A stretch of 64,000 nt of DNA from Chitinophagales bacterium. GTDB taxonomy: Bacteria; Bacteroidota; Bacteroidia; Chitinophagales; Chitinophagaceae. Both the position numbers and the translations under genes were made by a program. The stretch spans positions 1-64,000 of the forward strand of contig JAATFP010000049.1 in the NCBI GenBank assembly GCA_015655125.1. Direction: 5' to 3'. The notes under the pieces are model-generated. The model saw nothing but the letters and a program-made list of their open reading frames with translations. It searched no databases and had not been told where the DNA came from. This document shows, piece by piece, positions 15,763 through 24,455 of this stretch. The number at the start of each line of letters is the position of its first letter. The stretch's first letter is position 1.

Positions 15763-17004
15763 CTAAGGCGAATAATCGTACGTGATGCGCACAAGATTAT
15801 TCTTTCCAAGATCGGTATCGATCATAAAAGATTTCCTTTTCTTTCCGTCTATGATCTCCAGGATGGAAGTATTGGGAGCAATGGCCCCCAGGTTATCGGC
15901 AACAAAAATGATATTGTTTTGCCCCGGCTGCAAGGTCACTTTAAGGAACTGTGGCTTCTTTTTTACTGCGAATCCTTTGACAAGCCATTGCCCGTTGATA
16001 TTAAGTGAAATACTGTCGCCGTCTTCCAGCGCATCGTCCCATATTGCGAGCATTACTTCAGCCGAGGTGGTGTGAACGTCATCTACCAGTTTCGTGTTTC
16101 GGAGCAATTCCGGCGGCGTAAAATTGACAGGTTTGGGCGGATAATAAAATAACTTGGCCACAATAAATGTTGCAGAAATATCTGCCTTGTTTGCAAAATT
16201 GATGGCAAATTTTTCATTGCCAAATTCCAGGTTCAGTTTGCCGGTATTTGGCGGTGTCCGACCGTAATTGTCCGCAAAAAAAACGAGAATATTCTGACCT
16301 GTATCCAGCGTTATTTCTTCTGTGGGATTCTTTCTGCTGAGATCGGTTTTGTCGATCACCGTTTTTCCGTTGAGCAGCACAAAAACAGTATCGTTGTCGA
16401 TTTTGTTGTTATCGGCGAAACTTAGTTTGCCGTCTTTGCTTTTCACTTCGATCGTGTCCATGATGCCATAATATACATCCGACAAATAGGGGTGGAGTAT
16501 TTCATTCACCTTCATACTTTGCCAGGCTTCATTGCCGGTTTTTTTTAATCCGATCGGCTGTTCACGAAGCAGATCGCGGATCCGCATTGCCACCATCCGG
16601 TCGCTGTCATTAAAATTTGACAATGCCGGCATATCTACTCCATATTTTTTTGAAACGATCCTGTTGGCCGTTAATACAGGCGTTCCTGATTTATCGCGAC
16701 CGAGATCGAAAGTACCGTTTAAAAAAATCGTCCACATCCCGATGCTGAAAGGTGTTTCAATATGCGGAATTTTGTTGCGGCCGATGCCAAGCTGGTTGTA
16801 ACCTTTCTTTACAAGTAACAGGTCATATTCTCCGGTAAACTGGGCCGATTGTATTTTAAGATGTGCCGGATATAACAGGTTTTTTTCCGGTGCGGCAATG
16901 GTAAGCTGCAATTGAATGGGCGATGTTCCGGCATCTGCTGCATGCAACATTTCCCAGGTGCCGGCGAATTTATCTTCCTGGCCAAAACAATTCAGCATAA
17001 GCAC
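15763..17004 (-). CDS. Secreted protein with two copies of a beta-rich domain, function unknown
   Basis: The ORF as tracked has 413 residues. Two segments look like duplicates: about residues 205-270 contain TGQNILVFFADNYGRTPPNTG and about residues 335-395 contain PGQNNIIFVADNLGAIAPNT. Both follow a short LNG/ING strand, suggesting a repeated beta-sandwich domain. The first ATG (MLMLNCFGQ) cuts a signal peptide in half: the frame continues upstream as an uninterrupted hydrophobic segment KTLLFLLWSFVLMLNCFG. A full signal peptide needs a start near 17035-17040, where only ATT and ATC are available. The annotated start is therefore uncertain. The gene is probably co-transcribed with 14797-15702. 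Confidence 0.65.
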   Translation of the reverse strand: MLMLNCFGQEDKFAGTWEMLHAADAGTSPIQLQLTIAAPEKNLLYPAHLKIQSAQFTGEYDLLLVKKGYNQLGIGRNKIPHIETPFSIGMWTIFLNGTFDLGRDKSGTPVLTANRIVSKKYGVDMPALSNFNDSDRMVAMRIRDLLREQPIGLKKTGNEAWQSMKVNEILHPYLSDVYYGIMDTIEVKSKDGKLSFADNNKIDNDTVFVLLNGKTVIDKTDLSRKNPTEEITLDTGQNILVFFADNYGRTPPNTGKLNLEFGNEKFAINFANKADISATFIVAKLFYYPPKPVNFTPPELLRNTKLVDDVHTTSAEVMLAIWDDALEDGDSISLNINGQWLVKGFAVKKKPQFLKVTLQPGQNNIIFVADNLGAIAPNTSILEIIDGKKRKSFMIDTDLGKNNLVRITYDYSP

Positions 17005-17121
17005 AAATGACCATAAAAGGAAGAGGAGAGTTTTGATAATAAGCGGTTTTGAAAATGGAAGGTATAAAATAACGATGATTTATTTGCGATATGCTGTCAG
17101 CACTTGTGGAGATGGAACCCT

Positions 17122-17232
17122 TCCATGTTTTGACAAGCTCAACATGACGGAATCTGCCGATATTTGCACGAGTTAGACATTGATGGAATCTGTCAGTCTG
17201 ATCTTGTTGAAGACGGTTTGCACAGCAAATTG
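17122..17232. repeat. Dispersed palindromic repeat, copy 2
   Basis: TCCATGTTTTGACAAGCTCA and CTGTCAGTCTGATCTTGTTG with AAGACGGTTTGC are diverged halves of the family, in the same orientation as copy 1, with extra sequence between them. The copy lies between two minus-strand genes, beyond the 3' end of the OstA-like gene. Confidence 0.75.
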
Positions 17233-17258
17233 GACCCCGATAAAGCAACACATCCATT

Positions 17259-18983
17259 CTATTCAAACAACTCCAGCTTATTTTTTGGCCTGCGCTTGTC
17301 CTGCCATAAAAACCCTTTCAGGTATTTTTGTTCGTCGGTGGTGCTTTTGATAGGAAACAATGTTCCATCGACATTGTTCACAAATTTTATCTTATTCAGT
17401 TCTTTGTTTACAAAATAAATATCAATCACATCACCGCTGCTGCGGTTCATTCCAACATACGCGCTGTCGTCGTCCTGCGGGTAAAAGATACTTTCTGCCG
17501 GTGAACCTTTTACGCGTATATAATCAATGCTTCCTTCCTTAAAATATGCATTCAGTGTGCGTCCCGCTATCTGGTTGTACATGGCATCATTTTCTTTGCT
17601 TACAACCATTGCATTGAAAAATACATATAATCTCTGCGGTTGCTGGTTCTTCGTATACAAATACATTGTGTCGCCTGCCACCTGTGTTTTGCCGTTCCAA
17701 AACACCGGCTTTTGAAATAACCGGAACACCGAATCTTCGGTGCTTAAATACATGCTGTCTGCCACTGCCTGCAGCGAATCGTTGAAAATGCGCACGTGAT
17801 GAAAGCCGAGAAAATACCGGATGCTGTCCATCGTATTGTTGTGGGTAAGCGTGTCTGCAACGCGACTGTTTAAACTGTCGGTGACCGTAGTTGACACTTT
17901 TTTGAGCATGTCGTTCACCGACGGTTTTATCGTTACGGAGGTATCCCGACCGGTAACATCAAGTGCTACGCTGGTTTTGAGCGTATCTTTTTTATTTGAA
18001 TATTTTTTGGTCACTACGTCAAGTTTGCGTAAACCGGAGAATAAGGTGTCCGCAGCTACATAGGTACTATCGCCTTTGCTGTAAAGTATCATTACGGGTT
18101 TCTGGGTTGCAAGAAAAGAGTTTCCTTCTTTCCGGTTTGTTTCAAGATGGCCGCCAATCACCGTTACTTTGTTTACGCTGTCTACAAATTTTGCGCGCCC
18201 GTCCGCTACTGCAATGCCTGTCTTATCGTCAGAAAAAATATGGTCCGCAATGAGTGAGTGTCCGCTGTCAGAAACTGCGGTACGGTCAAAAAACTGCGCC
18301 TCGCCCGTTTCAAGGTTGTATATTCCATTCTTTGTATTTACAACGCCACCTTCTTTTGTTTTGATACGTGTGGGCGAAATAAAATGCGCTTCCTTCAGTT
18401 CTGTATTATACAATAAGCTATCTGCGATAATATCATATTTCGGGTCGACCAGGTGAACGTATTTTTTAAAATAGACATCTTTTGTGTCGGAATAATAAAC
18501 GGCATCGGTGCTTGTAAGTATCGTTTTGCCATTCACCACGCGGCCGCCGCCTTTATAGGTGGCAATGCCCGTAGCAAGGTTGTATTCAAGATCATCCGTA
18601 TATAAAATTCCTTTACAATCGGTAAGCTTCACGCTTTTTTTAAGATACGCGATCCTGTCCTTGCCGATGTATTTGAGGTATTGCGCATACGTTTGAACGC
18701 TGTCGGCGTCGTTGATATGAACATTGCCAAATACCTCGGCAACGCCGGTTAACTGATTCACAACAATGCTATCGCCGGTGATGATCGTATTTCCCTGTTT
18801 TACGGCGGCGTTCCCGGCTAATGTTATAAGAGTGGTGGAGTCACTTGTTTTCAGCTGACGCAGGCTTTTGCTGCCTGGCAGGATCTCGATGGCCCTCGTT
18901 GTATCCTGTGCTGTTTGTGCAAAGCCCGTAACGGCGCACAAAACAAAAGAAGCCACAGTTAAAAGTTTTAGTAATGCGTTCAA
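17259..18983 (-). CDS. OstA/LptA-like periplasmic protein of LPS transport
   Basis: A 574-residue exported protein with signal peptide MNALLKLLTVASFVLCAVTGFAQ. From about residue 45 to 330 it has repeating beta strands of the OstA/LptA jelly-roll type (GNAAVKQGNTIITGDSIVV, VEVFGNVHIND, ATYKGGGRVVNGKTI, then HSLIADHIFSDD). In this superfamily each repeat adds a turn to a groove that carries LPS acyl chains across the periplasm. It is much longer than proteobacterial LptA (about 185 residues), which is usual for the Bacteroidota version. It lies close to MCE, amidase and LptD genes, supporting an envelope-lipid role. The substrate is inferred from family. Confidence 0.85.
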   Translation of the reverse strand: MNALLKLLTVASFVLCAVTGFAQTAQDTTRAIEILPGSKSLRQLKTSDSTTLITLAGNAAVKQGNTIITGDSIVVNQLTGVAEVFGNVHINDADSVQTYAQYLKYIGKDRIAYLKKSVKLTDCKGILYTDDLEYNLATGIATYKGGGRVVNGKTILTSTDAVYYSDTKDVYFKKYVHLVDPKYDIIADSLLYNTELKEAHFISPTRIKTKEGGVVNTKNGIYNLETGEAQFFDRTAVSDSGHSLIADHIFSDDKTGIAVADGRAKFVDSVNKVTVIGGHLETNRKEGNSFLATQKPVMILYSKGDSTYVAADTLFSGLRKLDVVTKKYSNKKDTLKTSVALDVTGRDTSVTIKPSVNDMLKKVSTTVTDSLNSRVADTLTHNNTMDSIRYFLGFHHVRIFNDSLQAVADSMYLSTEDSVFRLFQKPVFWNGKTQVAGDTMYLYTKNQQPQRLYVFFNAMVVSKENDAMYNQIAGRTLNAYFKEGSIDYIRVKGSPAESIFYPQDDDSAYVGMNRSSGDVIDIYFVNKELNKIKFVNNVDGTLFPIKSTTDEQKYLKGFLWQDKRRPKNKLELFE

Positions 18984-19089
18984 TGCTGAGAATGATTGTA
19001 AAGTTATTCCTGCCGAAACTATGAAAACCAGCTCTATTAAAACGTTGTTACCTTCAATTTTAAATTAAGGATAACATTTTAGTGTAAGA

Positions 19090-20115
19090 CTATTGTTTTA
19101 CTTTCTCGATATAGTAGGGCGAATTCAAAGTGTCGGGCGTAGGAATGGAGATAGGGTCACCTTTTGCTTTTTTGCCGAAGACTGAAATGCTTACATATCT
19201 TTTGGGATTGGTGCGGATGTCATCCAGCAGTAGGTTCAACTTATTTCCGGTGGATGCAAGGTTTTGATATAACGTAGGATCGTTGATCAGTTTACCCAAC
19301 GTTCCGTCTTTGCTGTCAGCTGTGGCTACGATCTTTTTAAGGCTGTTGATGGTACTATCCAGGCTGTTAAGTGTTTTTTGAAAATCGAGCTGCGACAATT
19401 TAGTCGTTGTTTTATCAAGATTCGTAACAACACTGTTGATCTTTTCGTTGTTGGTGGCAAGATTTCCGGTGATCGAATTCACATTCTGCAATGTTTTTGC
19501 CAATGCACCGGTTTCAGTATTCAGTAGTTTTTCCAGGTAGGCAGTGGATGTGATCATGGAAGCGCTGATCGTCTTGAAATTTTCAAAAGTACTGGCGATA
19601 TTTCCTTTTGTACGCGGGTCGATCACAGAATTAACGTTAATAATCAGTGTATCAAGCGAACTCACTGCACGTTGTACTTCGTATAAAACAGGATTTACTT
19701 TCTTTAGAATATCATTAAAAACGCCTGCATTTGCTTCAGTAAGTATCGTGTCGCCGCTTATAAGATTTTGGGTAGCGTCACCTAAACTGATTTCTACGCT
19801 GGTGGTTCCGATCGGGTTCGGTTTGATGGTGGCCACTGAATTTTTTGGTACATTTATATCTTTGGTGATATTGAATTCTACCTTGATGCGGTTCATGTCC
19901 TTATCTGTACTGATTTTATAAACAGTTCCAACCTGTAAACCGTTGATCACAATAGGATTGGAGTTCTGTAATCCCTGTACATTCCCATATACGCCATATA
20001 GTGTAAGGCTTTTGCTGAATAATTTTTTCCCTTTCAAAAAATTAAACCCCAGTATCAGCAATGCCACCGATACCACTGCTATTGCTCCTACTTTCGTCTC
20101 ATTGGATATTTTCAC
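19090..20115 (-). CDS. MCE/MlaD family lipid-transport protein
   Basis: A 341-residue protein with one N-terminal membrane anchor (about 10-27, VGAIAVVSVALLILGFNFL) and a single MCE domain at about 35-115, with GVYGNVQGLQNSNPIVINGL and VGTVYKI typical of MlaD. A long helical, probably coiled-coil region follows (SSLDTLIINVNSV through NSITGNLATNNEKINSVV). MCE proteins form hexameric rings that bind phospholipid and shuttle it between inner and outer membranes. No MlaE permease or MlaF ATPase gene lies in the window. It is followed 97 nt later on the minus strand by the OstA-like gene region and preceded by the amidase gene. Confidence 0.9.
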   Translation of the reverse strand: MKISNETKVGAIAVVSVALLILGFNFLKGKKLFSKSLTLYGVYGNVQGLQNSNPIVINGLQVGTVYKISTDKDMNRIKVEFNITKDINVPKNSVATIKPNPIGTTSVEISLGDATQNLISGDTILTEANAGVFNDILKKVNPVLYEVQRAVSSLDTLIINVNSVIDPRTKGNIASTFENFKTISASMITSTAYLEKLLNTETGALAKTLQNVNSITGNLATNNEKINSVVTNLDKTTTKLSQLDFQKTLNSLDSTINSLKKIVATADSKDGTLGKLINDPTLYQNLASTGNKLNLLLDDIRTNPKRYVSISVFGKKAKGDPISIPTPDTLNSPYYIEKVKQ

Positions 20116-20212
20116 CTGTTATAGTTTTGATGATGATTGCTTAAATTCGGCCAGGCCGCGTTGTTTCCTAACCAATTTGTTAGCCAAAATCGGATTTCGG
20201 CCAAAAAATGTT

Positions 20213-21169
20213 TTAGTTGGAAGCAGTTCTGCTTCCTTCCGTCTGCTGAATATAGGTTTTAACCGCCTTGGTAATGGCTTCTGCGAGTTCCTGTTGTCCC
20301 TTGTCGCTGTTAAGATAACGTTCATCTTCGGGATTATTGATGAACCCGGTTTCCACCAGGATAGCAGGCATATTTGTGGCCTGTAATACCCATATCCCGG
20401 TTTGGCGCTGGTTAACACCGAGCGACTCTCGGCCTGTTTCGGCAATTTCGTCGTTCACAAGCATTGCCAGTTTGCTACTTTTTTCCTGGTATCTTTTAGC
20501 GTAGATCTGTGCCTTGATACGTCCTTCCGGCGTGTTGAAATCAAAATTGCTGTAGGTGGAGTCGGAACTTGTTTCAATTTCAAACTCGCCCTCTTCTTTC
20601 ATGATCGCTTTTAATTTATCTGCCGTTTTGTGTGCAGCGAAAATCCACACACTGGTGCCTTTTCTCGCAAGTGGCAGCTTATAATATTCATATACCGGTT
20701 CGGTAACTTCATAAGGAGTGGATTTTTTCTTTTTCTTTTTTCCTTTTCCGGTGTAAGTAACCTTATAACGTGTGACGGTTTTGGAACCTATCTGCCGGCG
20801 ACCGGTTTTCAACGGCCCCGAATCGGCGTGGATGCAAAGGAAGAGGTCGCCGCCTGCATTGTTGGCAATATCTGCTTTTTCGCGCGGGTTCTGATAAATA
20901 TCGGTAGTGCGGGTTGGAACGATGTTGAGATCCGGTAATTGTTTTTTTAGTTCCGCCACCAGTTTTTTTGAAATGGCCAGCGTAACATCTTTTTCTTTTG
21001 ACCGGAGAGAATTTTCATATTGGCCGGTGGCGCCTACGTCGGTTCCGCCATGACCCGCATCAACAACGATGGTCTTTAATTTTTTAGTAGTTTGTGCAAT
21101 TGAAACAAAATCTGATGTAATAAAAAAGCTCACAAGAGAAAGAATGATCAGTCTTTTTTTATTCAACAT
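20213..21169 (-). CDS. N-acetylmuramoyl-L-alanine amidase
   Basis: A 318-residue exported zinc amidase of the Amidase_3 type, cutting the amide bond between muramic acid and the peptide stem. The signal peptide spans residues 1 to about 26. The zinc ligands are in VVDAGHGGTDVGA (His) and CIHADS (His), with the catalytic Glu in ILVETGFINNPEDE near the C-terminus. A linker between the two halves contains a run of lysines (GKGKKKKKKSTP) in an inserted segment of about 50 residues, possibly contacting anionic polymers. The gene is divergent from lptD (160 nt between starts), a pairing common in Bacteroidota and consistent with envelope biogenesis. Confidence 0.93.
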   Translation of the reverse strand: MLNKKRLIILSLVSFFITSDFVSIAQTTKKLKTIVVDAGHGGTDVGATGQYENSLRSKEKDVTLAISKKLVAELKKQLPDLNIVPTRTTDIYQNPREKADIANNAGGDLFLCIHADSGPLKTGRRQIGSKTVTRYKVTYTGKGKKKKKKSTPYEVTEPVYEYYKLPLARKGTSVWIFAAHKTADKLKAIMKEEGEFEIETSSDSTYSNFDFNTPEGRIKAQIYAKRYQEKSSKLAMLVNDEIAETGRESLGVNQRQTGIWVLQATNMPAILVETGFINNPEDERYLNSDKGQQELAEAITKAVKTYIQQTEGSRTASN

Positions 21170-21218
21170 ATTTATCCGGGTTTAATGGGTTTTGTTATAA
21201 TGATATAATTTTTTAAAA

Positions 21219-21260
21219 ACTGTCAGCCTGAACTTGTCGAAGGCAGGCAGCAAAATTCGA
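21219..21260. repeat. Dispersed palindromic repeat, copy 3 (partial)
   Basis: CTGTCAGCCTGAACTTGTCG with AAGGCAGGCAGC represents half of the family unit. It lies in the divergent amidase-lptD intergenic region, ahead of the lptD -7 box. Confidence 0.65.
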
Positions 21261-21310
21261 GTATACTTCACTATAATTCAATAATTAACAATCGGTTTTA
21301 TTTTAAAAGC

Positions 21311-21318
21311 TATTTTTG
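21311..21318 (+). promoter_or_regulatory. -7 box candidate for lptD
   Basis: TATTTTTG matches TAnnTTTG and ends 11 nt before the lptD ATG, implying a very short leader. No convincing -33 element is present at the usual spacing. Confidence 0.45.
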
Positions 21319-21329
21319 CGTTCAAATTT

Positions 21330-24122
21330 ATGAACAACAGAAACAAAGGTAAGGCAAAATATAGTTTAGCTTGGCTATGCGTTCTGCTGTTTGTAATATT
21401 AACTTATTGTACTAGAGGGTTAAATATCAAACACGGCAATTTTCACATTAGTTTAACCGTCAGTGCGTTGGATACGCCTCCCGTGAAAAGGCCGGTGCTT
21501 ACCGATACTACCGGGGTCAGGCTTTTACCGGATGGCTCCATTGCTCCCGCTGTTACTATCAAACCCGCCACTGATTCTTTAAATAAAGCCGGCGATACTT
21601 CGCTTACCGTTAATGTATCCACAGATACCATTATCAAAAACAAGGTCGATAGTTTTCCTTTTCGGATCTCGAAAGATACACTCGAGGGACCCGTTGTCTA
21701 TCATGCTGATGATTCGATGGTGCTGGACGTACCTACAAAAAAAATGTATCTCTACGGGAAGGTTTCCAGTGTAAAGTATACCAACAACGAACTCACTGCT
21801 CCTGAAATTGTTTACGATCAGCAGACCGGACTCGTGAGTGCCCATTTGAAGAGGGACAGTACAGGAAAAGTAATTTCGTTCGTTTCCTACAATCAGGGCG
21901 AAGGGTTTAAATCGGTGATGGACAGTATGGTGCTGAATATGAAAACGTTGAAAGGGATCACCAAAGGAACCTACACACAGCAGGGAGAAATATATGTGCA
22001 GGCCGAAAAGCTGAAGAAAGAAAGCAAGGATGTCTTCTACGCCTACCGGTCAAAATTTACTACTTGTAACCTCGACACCCCGCATTTTGCTTTTGTGAGC
22101 AATAAGATCAAGTTCATTAATCAGAAAATGGCCTTCAGCGGCCCGGTGCACCCGGAATTTGAGGGAGTGCCGGTGCCGATCGTTTTACCTTTCGGCATTT
22201 ACCCGCTTACACAAGGAAGGCATTCGGGTTTGCTGGCGCCAACATTTACCGCGAGTGATCAATATGGTATTGCTTTGCAAAATCTGGGGTATTATAAAGT
22301 GATCAGCCCCAACTGGGATATCATCACGCGCGGAACGATCTATTCGTATGGCGGCTGGGCGGTTAATTTTAATCCACGATATTATAAGCGCTATCATTAC
22401 CAGGGAAACTTATCGCTGGATATCCAGAAATTCAAACCGCTGGATCAGCCTTCTTCCCGCACCGTTTTCCTGAGATGGTCGCATTCGATGGATACGAAAG
22501 CCAGGCCGGGCGTTACCTTTACCGCAAACGTGAGTGCAGGTAGCAGCAAGTACAATTCACAGGTGCCTACGAATTCGCAGTTGAATTACACCAACCAGTT
22601 GCAGTCTTCCATTACTTATCAGAAAGTGTGGAAGGATAAACCTTACAGCATTACCGCAGCAGCTAATCACAACCAGAATACGGGGACGGGATTGATCAAC
22701 CTGAACATCCCTGACGTTGCATTCAGTGTGCAGACGCTGTACCCGTTTCGTCGAAAATCCGATGTGGTGGAATACAAGTGGTACGAGAATATCGGAGTGG
22801 GACTTAACACTACCACAAAAAGCCTGTCGTATTTTTATGATACTGCAAAAAATATCAGCCAGCAACTGAAAGACAATTTTCAATGGGGCGCGCGTCACTC
22901 TGTGCCGATCACTTTGTCTTTGCCGCCGATGGGCGTGTTCCAGGTGTCGCCGGGTATCAGTTATTCCGAAACCTGGTACATGGAAAAGTTGCGCCAAAAA
23001 TGGAACCCCTATACTTATAAGCTGGATACTACCGCTGAAAAAGGCTTTTATACTGCGCGCGAAATGTCTTTCAGCCTTGGCGCGTCCACCCGTATTTTCG
23101 GAATGTATACCTTTAAGAAAAACGCAAAGGTTCAGGCGATCCGCCATGAGATCCGCCCGAGTTTATCGGTAAGCTATAAACCTGATCTTGCAAAAGACAG
23201 CTATTTTAAAGAGCGTTCCAATTTTGCGGGCGACTCCACCTATTATAGTTATTATTCGCGCAGCATCTATGGAACTTATTCGCGCGGTGAATTTGGTGGA
23301 TTGAGTTTTAGCCTCGATAATAACATATCCATGAAAGTGCGAAACAGGAAAGATACGAGCAATGGCGGCATGAAGAAGATAACGCTGATAGACGGGTTGC
23401 GTCTCGATGGATCGTACAACTTCCTGGCAGATTCTTTCAAATTGAGTCCGCTTTCTCTTTCGGCACGGAGTAATCTATTTGACAAAATCAGCATTACTGC
23501 AAGTGCCACGTTGGATCCATACCTTCGAAACGATACGGGCAGGGTAGTGGATAAACTGATCTGGTCAAAAACACCGCTTTCGCTTGGAAAAATAAGCTCG
23601 GGAAATATTTCTATACAAAGCAGTTTTAAAGGTGGTGATAAATCCAAGCAGACCGACTCGCAGCTTTCCAACGAATCTATTTTACAGCAAAATGCATTGA
23701 ATACGGGAATGGCGCTCAACGAGTATGAGCAGGAGGCAGCTTATATCCGCAACAATCCCGGCGAGTTTGTAGACTTCAGCATTCCGTGGACCATCGACTT
23801 CGGATACTCCCTTCGGTTCAGCAGGATATATCGGTACAGGAGCAACCATTCAAACATCAGTATCAGTCATGATGCTAATTTCAACGCTTCCGTTAATCTC
23901 TCGCCTAAATGGAAACTGGGCGTAAACGGCTCGTATAATTTCACGTCGAGATCATTGGAAATGGTAACGATGTATCTCTCCAGGGAAATGCATTGCTGGC
24001 AAATGACGATCAACATATCGAGATCGGATGCGGCCCGTTACTTTACCATCAACATCAGTCCGAAATCCGCCATGCTGCGCGATCTGAAGGTTAACCGCAC
24101 CAGGTACTTTATTGGTAATTAG
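21330..24122 (+). CDS. lptD: LPS assembly outer-membrane protein LptD
   Basis: A 930-residue outer-membrane protein that inserts LPS into the outer leaflet. An N-terminal hydrophobic segment (WLCVLLFVILTYC) is followed by an OstA-like periplasmic domain at about 110-240 (SMVLDVPTKKMYLYGKV, LNMKTLKGITKGTY) and then a large beta-barrel with many aromatic-ended strands up to residue 930. FGIYPLTQGRHSGLLAPTF is characteristic of the start of the LptD barrel. The length is normal for Bacteroidota. The final residue is Asn, not the usual terminal Phe of barrels. It is divergent from the amidase; PlsC lies downstream in the opposite direction. Confidence 0.9.
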   Translation: MNNRNKGKAKYSLAWLCVLLFVILTYCTRGLNIKHGNFHISLTVSALDTPPVKRPVLTDTTGVRLLPDGSIAPAVTIKPATDSLNKAGDTSLTVNVSTDTIIKNKVDSFPFRISKDTLEGPVVYHADDSMVLDVPTKKMYLYGKVSSVKYTNNELTAPEIVYDQQTGLVSAHLKRDSTGKVISFVSYNQGEGFKSVMDSMVLNMKTLKGITKGTYTQQGEIYVQAEKLKKESKDVFYAYRSKFTTCNLDTPHFAFVSNKIKFINQKMAFSGPVHPEFEGVPVPIVLPFGIYPLTQGRHSGLLAPTFTASDQYGIALQNLGYYKVISPNWDIITRGTIYSYGGWAVNFNPRYYKRYHYQGNLSLDIQKFKPLDQPSSRTVFLRWSHSMDTKARPGVTFTANVSAGSSKYNSQVPTNSQLNYTNQLQSSITYQKVWKDKPYSITAAANHNQNTGTGLINLNIPDVAFSVQTLYPFRRKSDVVEYKWYENIGVGLNTTTKSLSYFYDTAKNISQQLKDNFQWGARHSVPITLSLPPMGVFQVSPGISYSETWYMEKLRQKWNPYTYKLDTTAEKGFYTAREMSFSLGASTRIFGMYTFKKNAKVQAIRHEIRPSLSVSYKPDLAKDSYFKERSNFAGDSTYYSYYSRSIYGTYSRGEFGGLSFSLDNNISMKVRNRKDTSNGGMKKITLIDGLRLDGSYNFLADSFKLSPLSLSARSNLFDKISITASATLDPYLRNDTGRVVDKLIWSKTPLSLGKISSGNISIQSSFKGGDKSKQTDSQLSNESILQQNALNTGMALNEYEQEAAYIRNNPGEFVDFSIPWTIDFGYSLRFSRIYRYRSNHSNISISHDANFNASVNLSPKWKLGVNGSYNFTSRSLEMVTMYLSREMHCWQMTINISRSDAARYFTINISPKSAMLRDLKVNRTRYFIGN

Positions 24123-24455
24123 GCAGAGGATAGTTTTTTTATCTACACTTTTCTTGCATGTTTCTACAAGTTCAATATCACAGAACCATCCATGCTCCCA
24201 ACTTTTCTAAATTTTACTACTTCACATTCCAAATCTTCTGGGGTAGTTGGAGCATCTTATAAATTTTCTGCAATACAAGGATATTTATACAAATACAACC
24301 TACACGAGTGTGCGTGCAGAAAACACAGCTATAGTCCTATTAAAATAGTAGGTACCATTCTGAGATATGAATTTCCCCCGAACATATATTACCATTACCA
24401 GCAAATTTTTATCATTTGGGCTGGTATTGCAGGGGATTTCTCAGGGTTTAACTTT
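24123..24455. other. Convergent intergenic region lptD-plsC with one hairpin
   Basis: The 333-nt space between the convergent lptD and plsC genes holds one inverted repeat: ATGCTCCCAACT (24192-24203) against AGTTGGAGCAT (24245-24255), with one bulged C and a 41-nt loop. No T-tract follows. I see no other coding or RNA signal; the plus-strand track ORF starting at 24192 is an overlap with plsC. Confidence 0.4.

Noticed and set aside
22557-23147. 196-residue minus-strand ORF in lptD
   Set aside because: Antisense shadow of lptD; no start context or motif.
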